DNA of 16,257 nt from RGIG3994 sp045589735 (lineage in GTDB: Bacteria > Bacillota > Clostridia > Oscillospirales > CAG-272): contig JAZNPQ010000053.1 in the NCBI GenBank assembly GCA_045589735.1, forward strand, positions 1-16,257, written 5' to 3'. Below, in pieces: positions 14,779 to 16,257 of the stretch (positions are counted from its first letter, which is position 1; each line of letters starts with the position of its first letter). The notes beneath the pieces are model-generated. The model made no database searches. It saw only the letters and a list, made by a program, of their open reading frames with translations, and was not told the DNA's origin. A program made the position numbers and the translations under genes.

Positions 14779-14807
14779 AACAGCGAGGTGAAGTTCACCC
14801 CGCTGTT
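14779..14807 (+). terminator. Rho-independent terminator after the lipoprotein gene
   Basis: The stem AACAGCGAGGTG/CACCCCGCTGTT has one A-C mismatch and an AAGTT loop, and is followed by GTCTTTCTTATT. It lies 40 bases after the stop. Confidence 0.82.
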
Positions 14808-14820
14808 GTCTTTCTTATTA

Positions 14821-14858
14821 AAAAAATCAGATGAGTCAAATGACTCATCCGATTTTTT
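14821..14858. terminator. Bidirectional hairpin terminator before the AspT-like gene end
   Basis: A 17-base stem with one mismatch (14821-14837 with 14842-14858) has loop AAAT and A6/T6 ends, giving T runs on both strands. It lies eight bases past the stop of the minus-strand transporter and backs up the terminator of the plus-strand operon. Confidence 0.88.
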
Positions 14859-14866
14859 GTTTTTAT

Positions 14867-16129
14867 TTAAAATAAAATTACAAGGAACTGTGATACCAAT
14901 ACCACCACGATAAGCGCTATAGGATACGTTGCCGCGTAGGATGCCGCAACGTCCTCTGTTCCCGCTGTGGAGATAAGTGTTCCGAGCGCCGGTGTGCTTG
15001 TCATTCCACCCGTTATTGAGCCGAGATTGTTGAGAAGACTGAGCTTCAGCACGTATTTTGCGAACAAATATCCAACAATAAGCGGTACTATCGTCATTAC
15101 AATACCGTATACGAAATACATCGGGTCAAAGTTTGCAACGAATTCCGCGCCGCCGGGGATTCCCGCACCAACGAGGAAAAGCACAAGTCCAAGCTCTCTG
15201 AAAAGCTTAAGTGTACTCTGTGACGGCATAATGCTGATCTTACCGACTCGTCCGAAATGTCCGAGTATAAGGCTTGTGAGCAGGCATCCTCCCGTCGTTG
15301 TAAGCGAGAAGCAGGTTCCGCTAAGTCCTGCACTTGAGAGCGGTATCTTTATCTGTCCAATGATCGTACCAAGTACCGCCGCGAGTGAGAAAGCCGCGAT
15401 GCCCATGTGGTCAAGCTCAAAAAGCTTGCCGATGGGTCCCTTTTTGCTTTCTTCCGCTTTTATGACAAGCTTTGCTCTCTCAGCTTCCATATCAGCCTTT
15501 GTCAGCTTCGGTATGATCTGAACGAAGAGAACTACGCCGATAACCCCGAAGATATACGCGATACCGTGACCGACAGAGACAAGTCCCATATACTCTGAAG
15601 CTACGGTTGCCTTTGCCGCAGAGAACGCGGGAGTTGAGGTAAGAGAGCCCGAAAGCAGACCTACTATCATTGCAACAAAGCCTTCTCTGTTTTCAATGCT
15701 CGAGCCGTATCCGATAAGGTCTCCCATATAGATACAACCGACAGCGGAAAGACCGCCTGCGAGTATTATTATAAATCCGAGAAGCACGTAAGATTTGAAA
15801 TTTCGCTTAAAATTTCCGAAAAACTTAGGTCCTGCGATATATCCGACAGAGGTTACGAACAGAACAAGTCCAAGACTTTCTATAATTGAAAGTCCGCTTG
15901 AAAAATCATAAGGCTTTGCAGACCAGTCGAAAACAAGCTGCCCAAAATCATTTACGCTGAAAAGGAGCGCGCCGACAACAAGAGCGACGATAAATACGCC
16001 CGCGTCACCGAGTGATATTCCCTTTATCGTTATTCTGCCAAGCGCATATCCGAGAAAAAGAACCGAAAATGCCACGAAAAGCAGTGTGGATATATTACTT
16101 ATGGAAATAACTCCGCCAAAAAAACTCAT
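14867..16129 (-). CDS. Transporter of the AspT/YidE/YbjL (aspartate-alanine exchanger) superfamily
   Basis: This 420-residue inner-membrane carrier has about ten to twelve hydrophobic segments in two repeats. Each repeat carries the family signature: GSLTSTPA (161-168) and GGMTSTPA (374-381). Other family marks are LGYALGRITIKGISLGDAGVFIVALVVGA read as short pieces (for example KGISLGDAGV, 36-45), SLGLVLFVTSVGYIAGP (85-101) and its second copy ELGLVLFLVGAGI (312-324). AspT itself has two RCK/TrkA-C domains between the halves and about 540-560 residues; here only a charged loop of about 35 residues (206-240) is present, so this is the short, unregulated type. The substrate may be an amino or dicarboxylic acid but cannot be read. 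GAGGCGGA precedes the ATG. It lies 17 bases behind another gene and is probably its operon partner. Confidence 0.9.
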   Translation of the reverse strand: MSFFGGVISISNISTLLFVAFSVLFLGYALGRITIKGISLGDAGVFIVALVVGALLFSVNDFGQLVFDWSAKPYDFSSGLSIIESLGLVLFVTSVGYIAGPKFFGNFKRNFKSYVLLGFIIILAGGLSAVGCIYMGDLIGYGSSIENREGFVAMIVGLLSGSLTSTPAFSAAKATVASEYMGLVSVGHGIAYIFGVIGVVLFVQIIPKLTKADMEAERAKLVIKAEESKKGPIGKLFELDHMGIAAFSLAAVLGTIIGQIKIPLSSAGLSGTCFSLTTTGGCLLTSLILGHFGRVGKISIMPSQSTLKLFRELGLVLFLVGAGIPGGAEFVANFDPMYFVYGIVMTIVPLIVGYLFAKYVLKLSLLNNLGSITGGMTSTPALGTLISTAGTEDVAASYAATYPIALIVVVLVSQFLVILF

Positions 16130-16146
16130 TTAGATCCGCCTCTTTC

Positions 16147-16257
16147 TTATTTCTTTCTTGTATAGTCGGGAAGAAGCTTCGGAGAGACCTTATCTGTTTC
16201 GATTCCGGCTTTCTCTATTTCTTTCTCAAATTTTGCAACGTGGTCAAGAGTGAGTGT
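16147..16257 (-). CDS. C-terminal 36 residues of an unidentified protein, start outside window
   Basis: The minus strand is open from the right edge to TAA at 16147-16149. The fragment contains DHVAKFEKEIEKAGIETDKV and ends SPKLLPDYTRKK, a soluble, charged end with no membrane segment. I do not recognise the family. The 17-base gap to the transporter start indicates one operon, so the missing gene may be an enzyme acting on the transported compound. Confidence 0.7.
   Translation of the reverse strand, partial: TLTLDHVAKFEKEIEKAGIETDKVSPKLLPDYTRKK

Noticed and set aside
2219..14842. The 11-base word TGAGTCAAATG occurs in two hairpin terminators, at 2219-2229 and 14832-14842.
   Set aside because: In 16 kb, counting both strands, many 11-base matches are expected by chance (roughly 100 pairs for random sequence). 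The rest of the two hairpins differs, and in one the word runs into the loop while in the other it is all stem.
14967..15521. Plus-strand open frame of 184 codons inside the AspT-like gene.
   Set aside because: Its proline/serine-rich product is the antisense reading of a conserved membrane protein, with no start signals.
1..16257. Search by eye for CRISPR repeats, transposase genes, phage genes, toxin-antitoxin pairs and tRNA cloverleaves.
   Set aside because: No regularly spaced repeats, no such protein motifs and no tRNA-like folds were recognised; intergenic gaps are short and explained by promoters and terminators.

Overview
The window looks like a chromosomal segment of an anaerobic, low-to-moderate GC Clostridia-type Firmicute. 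The best taxonomic evidence is a full-length SpoVT-like sporulation regulator. Supporting evidence is strong Shine-Dalgarno sites, sigma-A type promoters with 16-17 base spacers, GTG/TTG starts, and short intergenic gaps carrying hairpin terminators. No rRNA, tRNA, CRISPR array, transposase or phage gene was seen. The species cannot be named from the sequence alone.

Layout, left to right. (1) 1-1558, minus strand: a MarR-family repressor followed by an ABC exporter subunit that is cut off at the left edge. Their shared promoter carries a perfect 15-bp palindrome over the predicted transcription start, a good autoregulatory operator. (2) 1589-2257: a lone uridine-kinase-like P-loop kinase with its own promoter and a shared convergent terminator. 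(3) 2256-10190: a surface-glycan locus. An O-antigen-ligase/Wzy-type polymerase is on the minus strand. Divergent from it are a membrane-anchored nucleotide-sugar 4,6-dehydratase (FlaA1/WbpM/PglF type), then, behind its own terminator and a consensus promoter, a four-gene operon with 4-base ATGA overlaps: DegT-type aminotransferase, PglC-like phosphoglycosyl transferase, GT2 transferase, GT4 transferase. Together they would make a 4-amino-4,6-dideoxy sugar nucleotide, load it on undecaprenyl phosphate and extend it, with the Wzy-like protein polymerising or transferring the product. No acetyltransferase, flippase or chain-length gene is in view. The GT2 gene has clearly different leucine codon use from its neighbours.

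(4) 10195-12415: housekeeping and sporulation genes: rnhA (minus), an AEC-family carrier (plus), and spoVT (minus). The spoVT leader can form a 21-bp hairpin that would bury its ribosome binding site. (5) 12546-14807: a two-gene plus-strand unit encoding a secreted cysteine-peptidase-like protein with a cysteine-rich zinc-ribbon-like tail, and a lipoprotein of unknown function. (6) 14821-16257, minus strand: a carrier of the AspT/YidE transporter superfamily without regulatory RCK domains, preceded by the last 36 codons of an unrecognised gene.

The most unusual items are the spoVT leader hairpin, the secreted peptidase-like/lipoprotein pair, and the codon-use island in the glycan operon. Nothing in the window is convincing evidence of a wholly new system.
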